DNA of 64,000 nt from Nocardia sp. XZ_19_385 (GCF_015355755.1 NZ_JACVEE010000001.1:1860001-1924000), one strand, 5' to 3'; counted from the first letter of the stretch, positions 36,737-46,773 are shown. The notes: generated by a model not told the origin, from the letters alone. Translations and numbers: made by a program.

Positions 36737-37675
36737 ATGATCACTTCGACTGTTTCGAACTCCGAGCCCGTGACGACCACCGAAATCGTGCGCACCGACG
36801 CGCTGACCAAGAGCTACGGCGACCAGCTGGCCGTCGACAATGTCGCCCTGACCGTCCGGGCCGGGGAGATCTACGGTTTCCTCGGACCGAACGGCGCCGG
36901 TAAGACGACGACGCTGCGCATGCTCGTCGGGCTGATCCGGCCGTCGAGTGGAACGGCCCGCGTATTCGGTTGCGCACCAGGTGATCCCGAGACGCTCACG
37001 CGTCTGGGTGTGCTGATCGAAAGCCCCGGGTTCTATCCGTACCTGTCCGGCCGCGACAACCTGCGGGTGATGGCTCGCTATCGCCGCCTGCCCGACTCGG
37101 CCGTCGAGGAAGCGCTCGATCGGGTGGCGCTCACCGCGCGCGGCGACGACAAATTCCGCACCTACTCGCACGGCATGAAACAGCGCCTCGGCGTCGGATG
37201 CGCACTGCTCGGCAACCCGGATCTGCTGATCCTGGACGAACCCACCAACGGCTTCGACCCGGCGGGCATGGCCGAAATGCGGGAACTGATCACCGATCTC
37301 GCCGCGCACGGGCATACCGTTCTGCTCTCCAGCCACCTGCTGGCCGAGGTGCAGGAGATCTGCGACCGGGTCGGGGTGATCAACGGCGGAAAGCTGCTCG
37401 CCGAATCCACCGTTGCCGAGATGCGGGGCAGCGCCACAGTTTTCGTTCGGGCCGAGCCGGAGACGATCGCGTTCGACGCGGTGCGCGCGGCCGTCGGCTC
37501 GGCAGCGCTGACCACGGGCGGTATCCGGATCGACGCGGGCGCCGAAGCCGCCCCGCTGGTCGCGCGTGCGATTGTCGAAGCCGGGGCCGACCTGCACGAA
37601 TTGCGGATCGACGAACGATCTTTGGAAGAAGTGTTCTTCGAGCTGACCACGACCGAGGCGGAGGCAGGGAAATGA
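36737..37675 (+). CDS. ABC transporter ATP-binding protein of the cluster exporter
   Basis: This 312-residue ATPase has Walker A GPNGAGKTTT (about residues 50-59), signature YSHGMKQRLG, Walker B LLILDEP and the switch His in LLSSHLLAE. It is a close relative in type to the ATPase at 17959, but the two are not neighbours and have different surroundings. Its permease overlaps by four bases. Placed directly after the biosynthetic genes, it probably exports the product and gives self-resistance. Confidence 0.92.
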   Translation: MITSTVSNSEPVTTTEIVRTDALTKSYGDQLAVDNVALTVRAGEIYGFLGPNGAGKTTTLRMLVGLIRPSSGTARVFGCAPGDPETLTRLGVLIESPGFYPYLSGRDNLRVMARYRRLPDSAVEEALDRVALTARGDDKFRTYSHGMKQRLGVGCALLGNPDLLILDEPTNGFDPAGMAEMRELITDLAAHGHTVLLSSHLLAEVQEICDRVGVINGGKLLAESTVAEMRGSATVFVRAEPETIAFDAVRAAVGSAALTTGGIRIDAGAEAAPLVARAIVEAGADLHELRIDERSLEEVFFELTTTEAEAGK

Positions 37676-38511
37676 TGGCGAGCATCCGGGCCGAGGCGTT
37701 GCGCCTGCGGCGCTGGCCCACACTCTGGGTCCTGATCGCAGTCTGGTTCACGCTGAACCTGACGTTCATGTACGCGCTCAACTACATCGGTTATGTCTCC
37801 GATGATTCCAGCAACGCGACCGAAGGGCAGCCGCGTGACCAGCTGCTCGCGCAGATGATGCCCGCGGCGGTGCCGGAGGAGTTCGCCGGCGGCATGGTGG
37901 TGTTCGGTGGTGCGCTCATGCTGATCCTCGGTGCGCTGGCCACCGGCAGCGGGTATGGCTGGGGCACCTGGAAAACTGTTTTCACGCAGGGACCTTCGCG
38001 GCCCGAGGCGCTCGCCGGAACCATGATCGCCGTGCTCACCGTCGTCGTCGGCGTGGTCCTCGGGGCGTTCGTCGTCGACCTCACCGTCGCCACGGCCATC
38101 GCCTGGGCCGAGTCACAACCGATCGTCCTGCCCTCGGTCGGCCGATCACTGACCGGGATCGGTAGCGGCATCGCGATTCTCGGGATGTGGTCGATGCTCG
38201 GTGTGCTCATCGGGATCATCGCCCGCGGGCCCGCGCTCGCCGTCGGGCTCGGCCTGGTCTGGGTGCTGGTTCTGGAGAACGTGCTGCGCTTCTTCGGCGA
38301 AATGCTCGGCAGCGCAGGCGTAGTCATGAACTATCTGCCGGGCACCGCGGCGGGATCACTGGCCGGTGCCCTGCGCACCCTGCAGGGTGAGACGACACCC
38401 GGCGTGCTCACTACCATCACTCGGTCGGAATCGATTGTCGCCCTGGGTGTTTACCTGACCGCGTTCATCGCTGGATCCGTCTGGCTGATCCGCCGACGCG
38501 ACCTGGTCTAG
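37672..38511 (+). CDS. ABC-2 type permease of the cluster exporter
   Basis: This 279-residue membrane protein opens with the cytosolic SIRAEALRLRRWPTLWVLI, then has about six hydrophobic segments. A large outside loop after the first helix (SDDSSNATEGQPRDQLLAQM) is typical of ABC-2 transporters. The stretch GYGWGTWKTVFTQGPSR matches the conserved loop seen in lantibiotic-type exporters. The start at 37672 is one codon before a second ATG; both overlap the ATPase stop. The histidine kinase gene begins five bases after it. Confidence 0.88.
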   Translation: MMASIRAEALRLRRWPTLWVLIAVWFTLNLTFMYALNYIGYVSDDSSNATEGQPRDQLLAQMMPAAVPEEFAGGMVVFGGALMLILGALATGSGYGWGTWKTVFTQGPSRPEALAGTMIAVLTVVVGVVLGAFVVDLTVATAIAWAESQPIVLPSVGRSLTGIGSGIAILGMWSMLGVLIGIIARGPALAVGLGLVWVLVLENVLRFFGEMLGSAGVVMNYLPGTAAGSLAGALRTLQGETTPGVLTTITRSESIVALGVYLTAFIAGSVWLIRRRDLV

Positions 38512-38516
38512 GTGTC

Positions 38517-39689
38517 ATGCGAAATATCGCGGCACACCTGCTGGAAACCTGGCCTGCTCGGATCGGGCGCTGGCCGCTGCGTACCGTCACGATCGCCGCG
38601 GCCGTCATGGCGTTCGCGGTGGTCCTGATCACGCTGATCGCGGCCTCCGAACTGTCCGAGCCGCAGGCGATCGGGCTCGCGCTCGCGCAGGGCGCCGCGG
38701 TTCTCGTCGCGCCGCGGGTGCCCGCGCTGGCCTGGGGTCTGTCGCTGGCCGGGGTGGCGCTCGCGTCGCTGTGGTCGGGTGCGGAGTTGTGGGTCGACCC
38801 CATGCTCAACAGCCACTTCGTCGTGCTCGGTGTCGCCGCGTTCCGGACCAGCGCGCGGGCGGCCGCGGTGTCCTGGGGTGCGACGATCACCACCGGCACC
38901 GCGCTCGCCCTGTATTTGCGGCCGGTCGACTGGCCGGTCGGGCTCATCGCGGCCGGCGTGGTCTCCGGGCTGCTGCTGACCACGGTGGTGGCGGTGCGGG
39001 CACTGATCGCGACGAGTCAGAGTCTGCGCAGCCAGCGCGAGGCCGCCGAACAACAGCATCAGCGCACGGTGCGGCTGGAGGAGCGCGCCCGCATCGCCCG
39101 GGAGCTGCACGACGTGGTCGCACACCACATGTCGGTCATCGCGATCCAGGCCGAGGCGGCGCAGTACCGCGATCCCGGGCTCGCGCCGCAGACCGCCGCG
39201 AGCCTGGTGACGATCCGCTCCAGCGCCACCGCCGCGCTCGGCGAAATGCGGCGCATCCTCGATGTGCTGCGCTCCGGCGACACCGGGGTGCTGCCGCAAC
39301 CGACGCTGGCCGACATTCCCGGTCTTGTCGCGTCGGTGCGCGCCACCGGCGCGCAGGTCGCCCTGGAGCTCTGCGGTGATACCTCGGAAGTCCCGGCCAG
39401 CGTGGAACTCTCCGCGTTCCGAATCGTGCAGGAGGCCCTGAGCAACGCCATCCGCCACGCGCCGGGCACACCGGTCCGGATCGAAATCGCGACCACCGCC
39501 GCGGAAATCCGGATCCGCGTCGAGAATCAGCACATACCAACGGATTCGACAGGGGCCGGTTCCGGCCACGGCATCCTCGGCATGCGAGAACGTGTCGCGA
39601 TGCTCGGCGGCACCCTCGTTGTCGGACCCACCGGAAACGGCGAATACCTTGTCGCCGCGGCACTTCCGACCCAGAACGGAGACCGATGA
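38517..39689 (+). CDS. Sensor histidine kinase (NarL/DesK type)
   Basis: This 390-residue protein has an N-terminal membrane region of four to five helices (to about residue 165). A HisKA_3 segment with the phosphoacceptor H198 in [19 protein letters not shown] follows, and a HATPase domain with [15 protein letters not shown] and [16 protein letters not shown]. It phosphorylates the response regulator encoded next. It lies five bases after the exporter permease, so it may sense the exported compound or membrane stress and control the cluster. The signal is unknown. Confidence 0.91.
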   Translation: MRNIAAHLLETWPARIGRWPLRTVTIAAAVMAFAVVLITLIAASELSEPQAIGLALAQGAAVLVAPRVPALAWGLSLAGVALASLWSGAELWVDPMLNSHFVVLGVAAFRTSARAAAVSWGATITTGTALALYLRPVDWPVGLIAAGVVSGLLLTTVVAVRALIATSQSLRSQREAAEQQHQRTVRLEERARIARELHDVVAHHMSVIAIQAEAAQYRDPGLAPQTAASLVTIRSSATAALGEMRRILDVLRSGDTGVLPQPTLADIPGLVASVRATGAQVALELCGDTSEVPASVELSAFRIVQEALSNAIRHAPGTPVRIEIATTAAEIRIRVENQHIPTDSTGAGSGHGILGMRERVAMLGGTLVVGPTGNGEYLVAAALPTQNGDR

Positions 39690-40333
39690 GCATCCGCGTA
39701 CTGATCGCCGACGACCAGGAGCTGATCCGCGAGGGCTTGGCCGTCCTCCTGGACGCGCAACCCGATATCGACGTGGTCGGGCAGGTCGCCGACGGGCGGC
39801 AAGCGATCCACGAAACCGAACGGCTCCAGCCCGACGTCATCCTGATGGACGTGCGCATGCCCGTCTGCGACGGCATCGAGGCCACCCGCGAGATCACCGC
39901 CACCGGCCCCGCCAAGGTGATCGTGCTGACCACCTTCGACCTCGACGAATACGTCTACGCCGCGCTACGGGCCGGCGCCGCGGGATTCCTGCTGAAGGAA
40001 TCCTCCGCGCACTCTCTGGGCGAGGCCGTCCGCATCGTCGCCGCCGGCGAAGCGCTGCTCGCCCCCTCGGTGACCAGGCGCCTGCTGTCCGAATTCGCCC
40101 GCCGCAGCCAGCCCCGCGCCGCCGCGAAACCGGCCGATCTCACCGCCCGCGAAACCGAGGTTCTCGTCCTGATCGCCCGCGGTCTGTCCAACGCCGAAAT
40201 CGCCGAGGAGCTGGTGATTTCGGAGCAGACGGTGAAAACACACGTCCGCCGGGTACTGGAAAAGCTGCAACTGCGCGACCGCACCCAGGCCGCGATCTAC
40301 GCCTACGAAACGCTGCTCATCAAACCCAGCTGA
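39686..40333 (+). CDS. LuxR/NarL-family response regulator
   Basis: This 215-residue protein has a receiver domain with the acidic pocket ADDQ (residues 8-11), phosphorylated D55 in VILMDVRMP, and a C-terminal LuxR HTH ([43 protein letters not shown]). It overlaps the kinase gene by four bases. Exporter plus kinase plus regulator is a common module in actinobacteria for sensing drugs and lipids. Whether it also controls the biosynthetic operon is unknown. Confidence 0.93.
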   Translation: MSIRVLIADDQELIREGLAVLLDAQPDIDVVGQVADGRQAIHETERLQPDVILMDVRMPVCDGIEATREITATGPAKVIVLTTFDLDEYVYAALRAGAAGFLLKESSAHSLGEAVRIVAAGEALLAPSVTRRLLSEFARRSQPRAAAKPADLTARETEVLVLIARGLSNAEIAEELVISEQTVKTHVRRVLEKLQLRDRTQAAIYAYETLLIKPS

Positions 40334-40429
40334 AGACCGTCGGCCGCACCCGCCTCATCAGCACCGCTTATGAGGTCCTGCTATTTCGCCAGCTACCGGT
40401 CGGGCGACCGAGTCGCGATCGTGTGACAC

Positions 40430-41425
40430 ATGACGTGGCTCCGCCGCAATCTTCCAGGCCTCTTGCTCGCCGCCGCTGTCGCGAGCGTGGCGACGGTCGC
40501 GGGCAAGGCGCTGCCGGTCGTGGGCGCGCCGGTCATCGCGCTGTGCGGCGGCGCCCTGATCGGTGTCCTCGGCCGCCGATCGGTCAGCGAGGCGGGCGTC
40601 TTCGCGGCAGGCCTGGCGCTGACCCGGCAGCGGATCCTCGGCGCCGCGATCGTGCTGCTCGGATTGGGTCTTCCCGTGGGCTCGGTCCTCGAGGTCGGAC
40701 GCCAGACCGCCGTGGTCCTGTTCGGGACCCTCGTCCTCGGCGCGGTCGCCGCGGTCATCCTCGGCAGAATGCTGGCGCTGGACCGGGATTCGGCCACCCT
40801 CGTCGCGGTCGGGACGACGATCTGCGGTGCGTCCGCGATCGCCGCGGCCACCGCGGTCATCAAGCCGGAGAAGGAGCGGGTCGCCTACGCCCTCGGCACC
40901 ATCTTCGTCTTCAATATCGTTGCGGTACTGGTCTTTCCACCCCTCGGACGGCTACTGGGGCTGTCGGATCGGGCCTTCGGGCTGTGGGCGGGCACCGCCA
41001 TCAACGACACCTCCTCGGTGCTGGCGGCGGGAGTGATATTCGGCCCGGCCGCAGCCCATTTCGCGGTGATCGTCAAACTCGTTCGCAGCCTGATGATCGT
41101 GCCCCTGTGCCTCGGCCTGCATTTCACCCGCCGCGGCACCGGTCAAACGAAACTGTCCCTGCGCCAGAGCTTCCCACTGTTCGTCGTGCTGTTCGTGCTC
41201 GCCTCGGTGGTCGCCGGAACGGGCATCGTGCCACCCACCTGGCTCGCGCCACTCGGCGGGCTGAGCGCCTGGCTCATCGCGGCGGTCCTCGCCGCCATCG
41301 GCTCCGCCCTCACCTGGCGGCAACTGCGCGCCAACGGCGCCCGCCCCCTGGTGTTCGGCGGCGCGCTCGGCCTGATCCTGGCTGTCGGCAGCCTCGCGCT
41401 CCAGACCGCTACCGGCTGGACGTGA
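40430..41425 (+). CDS. YeiH-family putative transporter (UPF0324)
   Basis: This 331-residue membrane protein has about ten hydrophobic segments and the YeiH family features GLALTRQRILGAAIVLLGLGL, VGTTICGASAIAAATAVIKP and LWAGTAINDTSSVLAAG. Family members are annotated as putative sulfate or anion exporters but the substrate is not established. It starts at ATG 40430, 96 bp after the response regulator. Its end overlaps the convergent acyltransferase gene by 17 bp. It appears unconnected with the cluster. Confidence 0.84.
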   Translation: MTWLRRNLPGLLLAAAVASVATVAGKALPVVGAPVIALCGGALIGVLGRRSVSEAGVFAAGLALTRQRILGAAIVLLGLGLPVGSVLEVGRQTAVVLFGTLVLGAVAAVILGRMLALDRDSATLVAVGTTICGASAIAAATAVIKPEKERVAYALGTIFVFNIVAVLVFPPLGRLLGLSDRAFGLWAGTAINDTSSVLAAGVIFGPAAAHFAVIVKLVRSLMIVPLCLGLHFTRRGTGQTKLSLRQSFPLFVVLFVLASVVAGTGIVPPTWLAPLGGLSAWLIAAVLAAIGSALTWRQLRANGARPLVFGGALGLILAVGSLALQTATGWT

Positions 41426-42440
41426 TTCGGCTCTCGCGGGTCCGGCGCCGCAGTACCGCGAGCGCACGGCCGCGCAACCCACGCCGATCCACACCGTGAT
41501 GGATCGGAGCGTCCGCGATCTCGGGTACGGCCGGGAGTGCGGCAGGAGCGGGGTCCTGTACGCGGGTGGTGCTCGCCTCGATCCACTCGGTGGTGCTGCC
41601 GTGCAACGAGAGTCCGGTGCCGCGGACCGCGCGCTCGCAGCGGCGGGCCAGATCGCGGCGGTCCAGGCCGGGGTATTCCTGGGGCAGCAGAACGACTTCG
41701 GCCACCATGCCGCGCGAGCGCAGGACGCGTTTGGCGGAGTCGGCGAAGGTGTCATCGCCGACGAAGCCGGGCACCGTGCACTGCGCGCCGTGGCGGTCGA
41801 GGTAGCGCAGCCGCACCGGCTGGACGAAAGTGCCGGTGTCGACCGCGGCTTGGAACAGGGCGGGGCGCATGCGGCCATAGGCGCGGCCGCACCAGGTGGT
41901 GCCCTCGGGGAACACGGCGACGCGATCGCCGGCGGACAGGCGGACGCCGAGTTCGTCGACGACGCCCGGGAGTTCACGTAGTCGTTCGCGTTCGATGGGG
42001 ATGACCCGCAGGCGCTTGGCGAGTCCGCCCAGCACCGGCCACTCGAGCATGTCCGCGCGTGCCACGAAACCCAGCGGCTGCACCGCGGCCATGACGACGA
42101 CATCGGACCAGCTGACGTGGCCCGCGACGATCATGACGCCGCGGTTCGGTTCGGCATACCGGGCCGATTCGGTACCGGGACGCTGGTCTACGACGCGCAA
42201 TTCGATTCCGAGACAATCGAGTACGGCATGGGCGTAGCGGCGCTGGAGAAACTCGCGACGCCGGCGGGGCGTGGCGGCGTTCAGCAGCGGATAACTGATG
42301 AGCAATCCGGTGACGCCCAGCAGGCGGGCGATCACTCGAGCGGTACCGACCTCAGCGGCCGCCTCGACACAGCCGGGCCCGCAAGGGCTCGACGGCATCC
42401 ACGCGTGCACCGCTTGCGCGGGCGGGGCGTCGAAAACCAT
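41409..42440 (-). CDS. 1-acyl-glycerol-3-phosphate acyltransferase-like (PlsC family, Rv3026c-like)
   Basis: This 343-residue protein has the HX4D motif in GHVSWSDVV (near residue 109) and the phosphate-binding VFPEGTT. One hydrophobic N-terminal helix (VIARLLGVTGLLISYPLL) anchors it in the membrane. It is followed upstream by a GNAT gene six bases away, as in M. tuberculosis (Rv3026c-Rv3027c). The two together resemble an acyl-transfer pair such as OlsA/OlsB for ornithine lipids, which is inference. Cluster backbone synteny resumes here. Confidence 0.85.
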   Translation of the reverse strand: MVFDAPPAQAVHAWMPSSPCGPGCVEAAAEVGTARVIARLLGVTGLLISYPLLNAATPRRRREFLQRRYAHAVLDCLGIELRVVDQRPGTESARYAEPNRGVMIVAGHVSWSDVVVMAAVQPLGFVARADMLEWPVLGGLAKRLRVIPIERERLRELPGVVDELGVRLSAGDRVAVFPEGTTWCGRAYGRMRPALFQAAVDTGTFVQPVRLRYLDRHGAQCTVPGFVGDDTFADSAKRVLRSRGMVAEVVLLPQEYPGLDRRDLARRCERAVRGTGLSLHGSTTEWIEASTTRVQDPAPAALPAVPEIADAPIHHGVDRRGLRGRALAVLRRRTRESRITSSR

Positions 42441-42446
42441 GGGGGT

Positions 42447-43268
42447 TCACCGTCCGTCGAGCGAGGCCGCAGCGCTCTGCAGCCGTTCCAGGTAGCGGGT
42501 GTTGATCGTGTCCAGGCCCAGCAGCGCGACGAAGTCGGCGACCGCGAAGTCCGGGTCGTGCGCGGGCTCGCCGCAGATCTCCGCGCCGAGGCGCAGGTAG
42601 CCGCGCAGCAGCGGCGGCAGCTTCGGGCGCGCGGGCGGAGTCAGCTCGTCGAGGGTCTTGCCTTCGACCACAACCGGATTGAGCGGGTGCACCCGCCATT
42701 CCGGATCGGAGGCGTGCCGACCGAGCAGTACATCACGCACGCCGCGCACGTTCGCACCGATCGGGTCGGCCGGGGCGTCCTGCATCGGCACCGAGACGCA
42801 GCCCATCACCCATTCGTAGCCGGTGAGCTGGATGTAGTGCAGGATGCCCGCCCACATCAGGGTGAGCACCGAGCCGTTGCGGTGATCGGGCACCACGCAG
42901 GCCCGGCCCATCTCGACGATCTGCCGTCCGGCCGGATCCAGTTGCGCCACATCGAATTCCGTGGCCGTGTAGTAACCGCCCGCGGCGGCCACCTTGTCGG
43001 GCGGCAGCATCCGGTAACAGCCGACGAATTCGCCGGTGCGGTCTTCGCGGACCAGCAGGTGGTCGCAGTGGTCGTCGAAGCGGTCGGCATCCAGGCCGGT
43101 GCCGGTGTCCGGGATCTGGAACCCCGGCTCGTTGGCGAACACGTTGTAGCGCAGTCGCTGCGCCGCCTGACGGTGCTCGGCGTCGGAGGAGACGACGAGC
43201 GAATACGTAGACTTTTCCACCCCCGAGTCCGTCGGAGCCGGAGCGGTCAACACGGACGAAATAGTCAT
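42447..43268 (-). CDS. GNAT/OlsB-like N-acyltransferase (Rv3027c-like)
   Basis: This 273-residue protein has the extended GNAT fold of the hemolysin/OlsB group: RLRYNVFANEPGF, FDDHCDHLLV, VGCYRMLPP and EMGRACVVPDHRNGSVLTLMW. In OlsB, 3-hydroxyacyl chains from ACP are joined to ornithine; the substrate here is not shown. Its partner PlsC-like gene begins six bases downstream, so the two are cotranscribed. Start ATG 43268. Confidence 0.8.
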   Translation of the reverse strand: MTISSVLTAPAPTDSGVEKSTYSLVVSSDAEHRQAAQRLRYNVFANEPGFQIPDTGTGLDADRFDDHCDHLLVREDRTGEFVGCYRMLPPDKVAAAGGYYTATEFDVAQLDPAGRQIVEMGRACVVPDHRNGSVLTLMWAGILHYIQLTGYEWVMGCVSVPMQDAPADPIGANVRGVRDVLLGRHASDPEWRVHPLNPVVVEGKTLDELTPPARPKLPPLLRGYLRLGAEICGEPAHDPDFAVADFVALLGLDTINTRYLERLQSAAASLDGR

Positions 43269-43455
43269 AGCTTCGATGAAGCCAGTTAGAAACTGCGTCG
43301 AAGGAACCCCGAAGTGTCGGGCCGAGGGCAGTCAGATGAACGAGACGCCGGTCACACCAGATGTTTACCCGGCTGTCGCACCTGGTTCGCGAAATAGTGC
43401 CTCACCTGCATCTATTGCTTGCCTCGCGGCTACCTTGCCAGAGCGACAAACAAAA

Positions 43456-43490
43456 ATCGCGCTCCCAGCCGTAAGCCGAGAGCGCGATTG
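43456..43490 (-). terminator. Intrinsic terminator of the NADH dehydrogenase gene
   Basis: AATCGCGCTC (43456-43465) pairs with GAGCGCGATT (43481-43490), 10-bp stem, followed on the minus strand by TTTTTGTTTG. A classical hairpin plus T-run, rare in this GC-rich window. Confidence 0.9.
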
Positions 43491-43499
43491 ATCACGAGA

Positions 43500-44774
43500 T
43501 CAAGCTGCCAAGCGTGGCAATTCCTGAGTCTCCGCGTTGGCGGCGGGATCCACCTCGTCGAACCCGGGGCGCCCGGTCCCGATGAACGCGACCAGCCACG
43601 AAGCCACCGCCGCAAACCGGTTGCGGAACCCGACCAGGTACATCAGGTGCACCGCGAGCCACATCAGCCAGGCGATGAAGCCGCGGAAGGTGATCCGGTC
43701 GTTGAGCTTCACCACCGCGCTGAACCGGCTGATCACCGCCATGCTGCCCTTGTCCCAGTACTTGAACGGGGTGCCGGGCGCCTTCTTGCGGCGGATGATG
43801 TCGGCGGCGTGCCGGCCTTCCTGCATGGCCACCGGCGACTGGCCGGGGTAGCCGTTGAGCGAGGTCATATCGCCGATGGCGTAGATGTCGGCGTGGCCGC
43901 CGACAGTCAGGTCCGGATTGATCAGCAGCCTTCCGGCACGGTCGGTTTCGACGCCGGTCCGCTCGGCCAGGATCTTGGCGAATCCGCCCGCCTGCACACC
44001 GGCCGACCACACCACGGTCTCCGCCGCGATCTGGCGCTCCACGCCGTCGCCGTCCTTGACCGTCACCTTGCCGCCGTCGATATCGGTGACGAAGGTGCCG
44101 AGCAGCACCTCCACTCCGCTGCCGGCCAGCGAGCGCTTCGCGTACTCCGAGAGCCCACCGCCGAAGGGCGGCAGCACCGCGCCGGCGCCTTCCACCAGCG
44201 TTACCGAAACCTCTTGGTGGTAGTACCTTTTCGCGAGTTCCTTCAGCTGGCCCGCGACCTCGACACCGGTGGCGCCCGCGCCGACCACCACGAAGCTCAA
44301 TAGTCGCTCGCGGGTCTCCTGGTCGGCCGCCTTGGCCTGAGTGAAGACGCGCTCGATCTGCGCGCGCAGCGCTTTGGCGTCGTCGATGGTCTTGAGCGCG
44401 AACGTCTTGGCCGCGAAATCGTCACGGCCGAAATAGGACTGGCTCGCGCCGGTCGCCGCGATCAGCGAGCCGTAGCGGATCTGGCGCTGCTCCCCCTGCG
44501 CCTCATAGGTGAGCACCGCGGTGTTGGGATCCAGGTCGAGCACCTTGCCGAGCCGCACATCGGCTTCGCGGTGCCGGCGCAGCACCGTCTTGATCGGCGG
44601 CGCGATCTCATCGGAGGCCAGCACACCTGTCGCGACCTGATACAGCAACGGCTGGAAAAGGTGCTCCGGCGTGCTCGAGATGAGCACAAAGTTGATTCCC
44701 GACTTTGCCAACTGCTTGGCCGCGGCCAAGCCCCCGAATCCCGATCCGACAACAACCACATCTGCGTGTTCCAT
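43500..44774 (-). CDS. ndh: Type II NADH dehydrogenase
   Basis: This 424-residue single-subunit enzyme passes electrons from NADH to menaquinone without pumping protons. It has the FAD motif VVVGSGFGGLAAAK (residues 7-20), the NAD motif FVVVGAGATGVEVAGQL near residue 165, and VWSAGVQAG and IYAIGDMTS of the FAD-binding end. A C-terminal hydrophobic stretch (LMWLAVHLMYLVGF) attaches it to the membrane. It has its own intrinsic terminator and lies 113 bp from a divergent LysR gene that may regulate it. Confidence 0.94.
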   Translation of the reverse strand: MEHADVVVVGSGFGGLAAAKQLAKSGINFVLISSTPEHLFQPLLYQVATGVLASDEIAPPIKTVLRRHREADVRLGKVLDLDPNTAVLTYEAQGEQRQIRYGSLIAATGASQSYFGRDDFAAKTFALKTIDDAKALRAQIERVFTQAKAADQETRERLLSFVVVGAGATGVEVAGQLKELAKRYYHQEVSVTLVEGAGAVLPPFGGGLSEYAKRSLAGSGVEVLLGTFVTDIDGGKVTVKDGDGVERQIAAETVVWSAGVQAGGFAKILAERTGVETDRAGRLLINPDLTVGGHADIYAIGDMTSLNGYPGQSPVAMQEGRHAADIIRRKKAPGTPFKYWDKGSMAVISRFSAVVKLNDRITFRGFIAWLMWLAVHLMYLVGFRNRFAAVASWLVAFIGTGRPGFDEVDPAANAETQELPRLAA

Positions 44775-44887
44775 GACAGCCTCCTTCTCTCATTACCAAC
44801 CGTCATACGAAGCGCAGATATTTCAGGTGTTAGGGCGCATAATGGAGATGACTCTTATCTAGATCACTCATGAATCGGGAGCTTGCC

Positions 44888-45742
44888 GTGGAGCTGCGCC
44901 AACTGGCATACTTTGTCGCGGTCTGCGAGGAACTGAGCTTCAGCAAAGCCGCGACGCGGTGCTTCATCTCGCAGTCGGCCATCAGTCACCAGATCGCCCG
45001 GCTCGAACGAGACCTCGGTGTGTCGCTGTTCGAGCGCACCACCAGGGCCGTTATCCCCACCGACGCGACCACTCGGCTACTTCCCCTGGCTAAACAGATG
45101 CTCAGCCTGGAGTCTGCCATTCGCGCCACCGTCCGCACCAGCGGGCCCCGAATTCGACTGGCCGCCAACATGTCCTTCGCGACCCGCTCGCTGTCGGCCA
45201 TCGCGGGCACCCGCGCCGCGCACCCCGATGCGGAAATCGAATATGTGATCAAGCCGTTCCGCCAACGCATTACGGCGGTCGCCGACGGCGATTGTGATCT
45301 AGCCCTCATCCGCGGCAGCGTCGATCAGCCGGGCCTGGCGGTGCAACAGCTATGGGTCGAGGACCTCGTCATCGCCACCTCCAGCGGCCACCCCCTGGCC
45401 ACCCGAGACACCGCCACCCTCGCCGACCTCAGCCCCTACCCGCTGCTGCTCCCACCGGAGCAGGAGCAGGTGCTGCTGCACAACATCATTCGAGCCGCCT
45501 TCGCCGAACTGCCCACCGGCCCCACCTACGGTCCGCCGATCCCACCCGACCACACCGCGACGATGGAACTCCTCAACCGCCCCGACGCCTGGACCGTCCT
45601 CTACGCCGAGAGCCCCACCGAAGGCCTGGTCGTACTGAAACTCACCGAACACCGCCTGCGCATCCCGGTTTCGGCGGTGGTCCGCAGCGATGCCCGCCCC
45701 TCCCCGATCCTGTCCACGTTGCTCACGAACCTGCATCGCTGA
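44888..45742 (+). CDS. LysR-family transcriptional regulator
   Basis: This protein of about 284 residues starts MELRQLAYFVAVCEELSFSK. A typical HTH follows (AATRCFISQSAISHQIARLERDLGVSLFERTTRAVIPT), then a LysR substrate-binding domain from about residue 85. The GTG at 44888 is chosen because GGGAG lies six bases upstream and the N-terminus then matches the family; an ATG at 44870 gives six extra residues. It is divergent from the NADH dehydrogenase gene. Its 3' end overlaps the convergent kinase gene by 20 bp. Confidence 0.89.
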   Translation: MELRQLAYFVAVCEELSFSKAATRCFISQSAISHQIARLERDLGVSLFERTTRAVIPTDATTRLLPLAKQMLSLESAIRATVRTSGPRIRLAANMSFATRSLSAIAGTRAAHPDAEIEYVIKPFRQRITAVADGDCDLALIRGSVDQPGLAVQQLWVEDLVIATSSGHPLATRDTATLADLSPYPLLLPPEQEQVLLHNIIRAAFAELPTGPTYGPPIPPDHTATMELLNRPDAWTVLYAESPTEGLVVLKLTEHRLRIPVSAVVRSDARPSPILSTLLTNLHR

Positions 45743-46673
45743 CCAGCGCCCGCGCGACCGCCAGGTGCAGGCGTAGGTCATCGGGCTCCTCGTCCTCGAC
45801 GGCCCAGACGATCTCCTCCATGGCCCGCATGGTCGCCCAGCCGCGGGCGCGCTCGGGGTCGACGCCCAGCCCGGCGGCGGTGCGTGCGACGACAGCGCGC
45901 GCATGTTCCAGCACCGGATTGCTCTGAACCTGGATCATGACGAGGAACCCGGCATCGAACGCGGCCTCGCCCAGGTACGCCTTCGGATCGATCAGAAGCC
46001 ACGGTTCCCGTTCGGCGGCAACGATATTGCCGAGGTGGGTGTCCCGGTTGACGACGAGCAGCGGGCCGTCCGGCACGGCGAGCCGCTCGCACCACTCGGC
46101 CGCGGCGTCGCGCAGCGAAACCGGAAGTATCTGGGCCACTTCCGGTTCGGGATCTGCGAACATCTCGACCCACTGGCGCACCATGCCCGCGGCCGCGGGC
46201 AGCGCGGGATAGCCGGCCGGGATGCCGATCGGCTCTCGTCGCAGGCGACGGTATAGACGGCAGGCCAGCTCGATCTTGTCGGCGTGCTCCGGGTGCCCCT
46301 CGAGACTGGGAAAGCCCGGTTGCTCCAGCAGCGGCGTCCCCGGCCGTGCCCATTCCAGCAGCAGCGCACCGGATTCCGGGTCGTACTCGTAGAGCCGCAC
46401 GGCCCCGTCACCCTGATAACAGAACATCCCGGCGGCCTCACCGATGTTCTCCTCGTCGACCACCGGGATCTTCAAAACGGCGACGCCACCATCGTCGCGG
46501 CGCACCGGCGCTACCCAGGAATGCGTACCGCCACCGAAGGTTTCGCCGATCACCTCCAGCTTCCAGGCCGCGCAGCGGCTTTCGATCACCTCCGGCAAAG
46601 CGGCCAGCCATCGTTCGCCCCGCTCGGCGAAGATGTCGCGAATGTTCTCGGAGACCTCCACAGGCAGCGTCAT
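45723..46673 (-). CDS. Aminoglycoside/hydroxyurea phosphotransferase-like kinase (APH(6)-type)
   Basis: This 316-residue protein resembles streptomycin/hydroxyurea phosphotransferases. It has a nucleotide-binding region (GGGTHSWVAPVRR, VAVLKIP), the catalytic segment LLVVNRDTHLGNI with Asp and Asn, and IDPKAYLGEAAFD for metal binding. VNxDxHxxN in place of HGDxHxxN is usual in this subgroup. Streptomycin or hydroxyurea inactivation is possible but not demonstrated; many such proteins act on other metabolites. The start is set at ATG 46673 (AAGGTGG just upstream), ten codons inside the longest frame. Confidence 0.82.
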   Translation of the reverse strand: MTLPVEVSENIRDIFAERGERWLAALPEVIESRCAAWKLEVIGETFGGGTHSWVAPVRRDDGGVAVLKIPVVDEENIGEAAGMFCYQGDGAVRLYEYDPESGALLLEWARPGTPLLEQPGFPSLEGHPEHADKIELACRLYRRLRREPIGIPAGYPALPAAAGMVRQWVEMFADPEPEVAQILPVSLRDAAAEWCERLAVPDGPLLVVNRDTHLGNIVAAEREPWLLIDPKAYLGEAAFDAGFLVMIQVQSNPVLEHARAVVARTAAGLGVDPERARGWATMRAMEEIVWAVEDEEPDDLRLHLAVARALVSDAGS

Positions 46674-46725
46674 ACCGCCCACCTTCTCATCGCGCCGAAT
46701 CACACGTTCTCCGGGGTAGAACGCA

Positions 46726-46757
46726 AGTGGCCCCGGCTGTTTCCAGCCGGGGCCACT
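46726..46757. terminator. Strong bidirectional terminator downstream of etfBA
   Basis: AGTGGCCCCGGCTG (46726-46739) and CAGCCGGGGCCACT (46744-46757) form a perfect 14-bp stem with the loop TTTC. It lies between etfA and the kinase gene, both on the minus strand. Confidence 0.85.
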
Positions 46758-46773
46758 CTGATCTTGCCGCGTA

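Noticed and set aside
45723..46673. Apparent loss of the catalytic His in the APH-like kinase
   Set aside because: VNxDxHxxN is, to my knowledge, the normal form in the hydroxyurea/streptomycin-type subgroup; the catalytic Asp and Asn are kept.
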